Assembly: GCA_044507115.1 (NCBI GenBank) | Contig: JBIQJZ010000039.1 | Span: 1 to 21,160, forward strand | From: Chryseosolibacter sp044507115 | GTDB lineage: Bacteria > Bacteroidota > Bacteroidia > Cytophagales > Cyclobacteriaceae | Direction of reading: 5' to 3' | Length of the DNA: 21,160 nt | Part shown: positions 20,417-21,160 of the stretch, one piece after another | Numbering within the stretch: the first letter of the stretch is position 1 | How the letters are laid out: every line of letters begins with the position of its first letter | Notes under the pieces: generated by a model | The model's input: the letters and a program-made list of their open reading frames with translations, nothing else | Database searches by the model: none | Told to the model about the DNA's origin: nothing | Made by a program: the position numbers and the translations under genes

Positions 20417-21160
20417 TTATTCTTTGCGAATATGGTTAATAATGGCGTCTGTTTCATGCGGACTAAACCAGGTAAAGTCAGGGTCCTTGCGAAACCACGT
20501 TAGTTGGCGCTTTGCATATCTCCGGGAGTTGCGTTTTAGTAAGCGCACGCATTCGTCGTAGTCGTAAAGATTGTCGAGATATCCAAATATTTCCTGGTAT
20601 CCGACTGTCTGCAACGCCTGGTGATGACGCAACGGGTACAGTAGCCTGGCCTCGTCAAACAATCCGCGCGCGATCATCTGGTCCATGCGCTCATCAATTC
20701 GCTGGTACAGTTCATTCCTTGGCAAATCGAGACCAATCTTGACGATATCAAAATCACGAGGTTGAGGGCTGTTTTTCCGGAACGAACGAATCGACTGGCC
20801 TGTGTGCAGGCTCACTTCCAACGCTCGAATCAGACGATGGGGATTCTGTTGATCGATCGATTCGAACAGTTCGGGATCCCTGGCCTGAACTTCTTCCTGA
20901 AGCCATCCGAGTCCCTTGGATTCGTAGTTCTCAATAATTTGTTGTCGTACATCTGCCGGAATCTCCGGGATTTCATCAAACCCCTCACAAACCGCCCGGA
21001 TGTAAAGACCCGACCCTCCGCAGAGGATGACTACACTGTGCGCAACAAACAGCTGCTCGAGTTTCTTCAGCGCATCCGTAGTGTACGCCGCTGCATCATA
21101 ATCATCTGTCACACTGAGCGTATCGATAAAATGATGCGGCACGGCCACGAGTTCCTGAGG
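20417..21160 (-). CDS. miaA: tRNA dimethylallyltransferase, C-terminal part (runs off right edge)
   Basis: 247 codons to TAA/TGA-type stop at 20417, open at the right edge: the frame continues upstream as P-Q-E-L before the V-A-V-P-H-H-F-I-D motif, so the GTG at 21148 is an internal Val, not a start. MiaA adds a dimethylallyl group to A37 of tRNAs reading UNN codons. Seen: VPHHFIDTLSVTDDYDAAAY, GGSGLYIRAVCEGFD, NPHRLIRALEVSLHTGQSIR, LQTVGYQEIFGYLD, and the C-terminal RNSRRYAKRQLTWFRKDPDF. The missing N-terminus (about 55 residues) would hold the P-loop. Same strand as the GT4 gene 31 bp downstream. Confidence 0.96.
   Translation of the reverse strand, partial: PQELVAVPHHFIDTLSVTDDYDAAAYTTDALKKLEQLFVAHSVVILCGGSGLYIRAVCEGFDEIPEIPADVRQQIIENYESKGLGWLQEEVQARDPELFESIDQQNPHRLIRALEVSLHTGQSIRSFRKNSPQPRDFDIVKIGLDLPRNELYQRIDERMDQMIARGLFDEARLLYPLRHHQALQTVGYQEIFGYLDNLYDYDECVRLLKRNSRRYAKRQLTWFRKDPDFTWFSPHETDAIINHIRKE

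Noticed and set aside
1..21160. CRISPR arrays, insertion sequences, tRNA/rRNA genes, toxin-antitoxin or defence genes
   Set aside because: I looked for direct repeats with spacers, transposase or integrase motifs, cloverleaf-like sequence and small paired genes and found none that could be supported.

Overview
The window looks like a chromosomal piece of a Bacteroidota bacterium, most likely order Cytophagales. The grounds are a SusC-type TonB-dependent receptor, promoter elements of the Bacteroidota TTG / TAnnTTTG type, mostly weak Shine-Dalgarno sites, and the overall protein style. The order-level placement is inference. There are 20 protein genes (the two at the edges are partial), no RNA genes and no mobile element. 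All but two genes (ruvC and one glycosyltransferase) lie on the minus strand, so transcription runs mostly right to left.

Left end (1-1472): the first 161 codons of a SusC-like receptor, preceded on the same strand by a FadR-type GntR regulator. The 217-bp gap between them holds two near-identical AT-rich operator-like sites 90 bp apart. The regulator has its own promoter with a perfect 9-bp-arm palindrome in the -33/-7 spacer, which suggests autoregulation.

1520-5030: a cassette read from a Crp/Fnr-type regulator through a small VOC protein, an AHSA1-type SRPBCC protein, an SRPBCC-DinB fusion, and a tandem PhnB-like VOC protein. All four downstream products are small-ligand-binding folds and their substrate is unknown.

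5079-9111: a DUF1080 (3-keto-glycoside hydrolase-like) secreted protein, a 1048-residue membrane-anchored beta-propeller/HEAT/cytochrome c protein, and a 44-residue predicted lipoprotein. They appear to form one exported oxidative carbohydrate operon.

9166-14576: a WYL-like orphan protein, type I asparaginase, TatD nuclease, a MurG-like glycosyltransferase, a NodB-type polysaccharide deacetylase and a GAF/PP2C (SpoIIE) phosphatase. The last two are coupled by an ATGA overlap.

14616-21160: a surface-polysaccharide region with a membrane GT2, a Wzx-type flippase and two GT4-like glycosyltransferases, interrupted by ruvC and ending in a partial miaA. The plus-strand genes ruvC and the first GT4 end in stop codons that overlap those of their convergent neighbours. 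The second GT4 carries a heptanucleotide repeat just inside its 5' end.

No clearly new defence or mobile system was seen. The most unusual items are the heptad repeat in a glycosyltransferase, the Crp/VOC/SRPBCC-DinB cassette, the paired operators before susC and the tiny lipoprotein gene.
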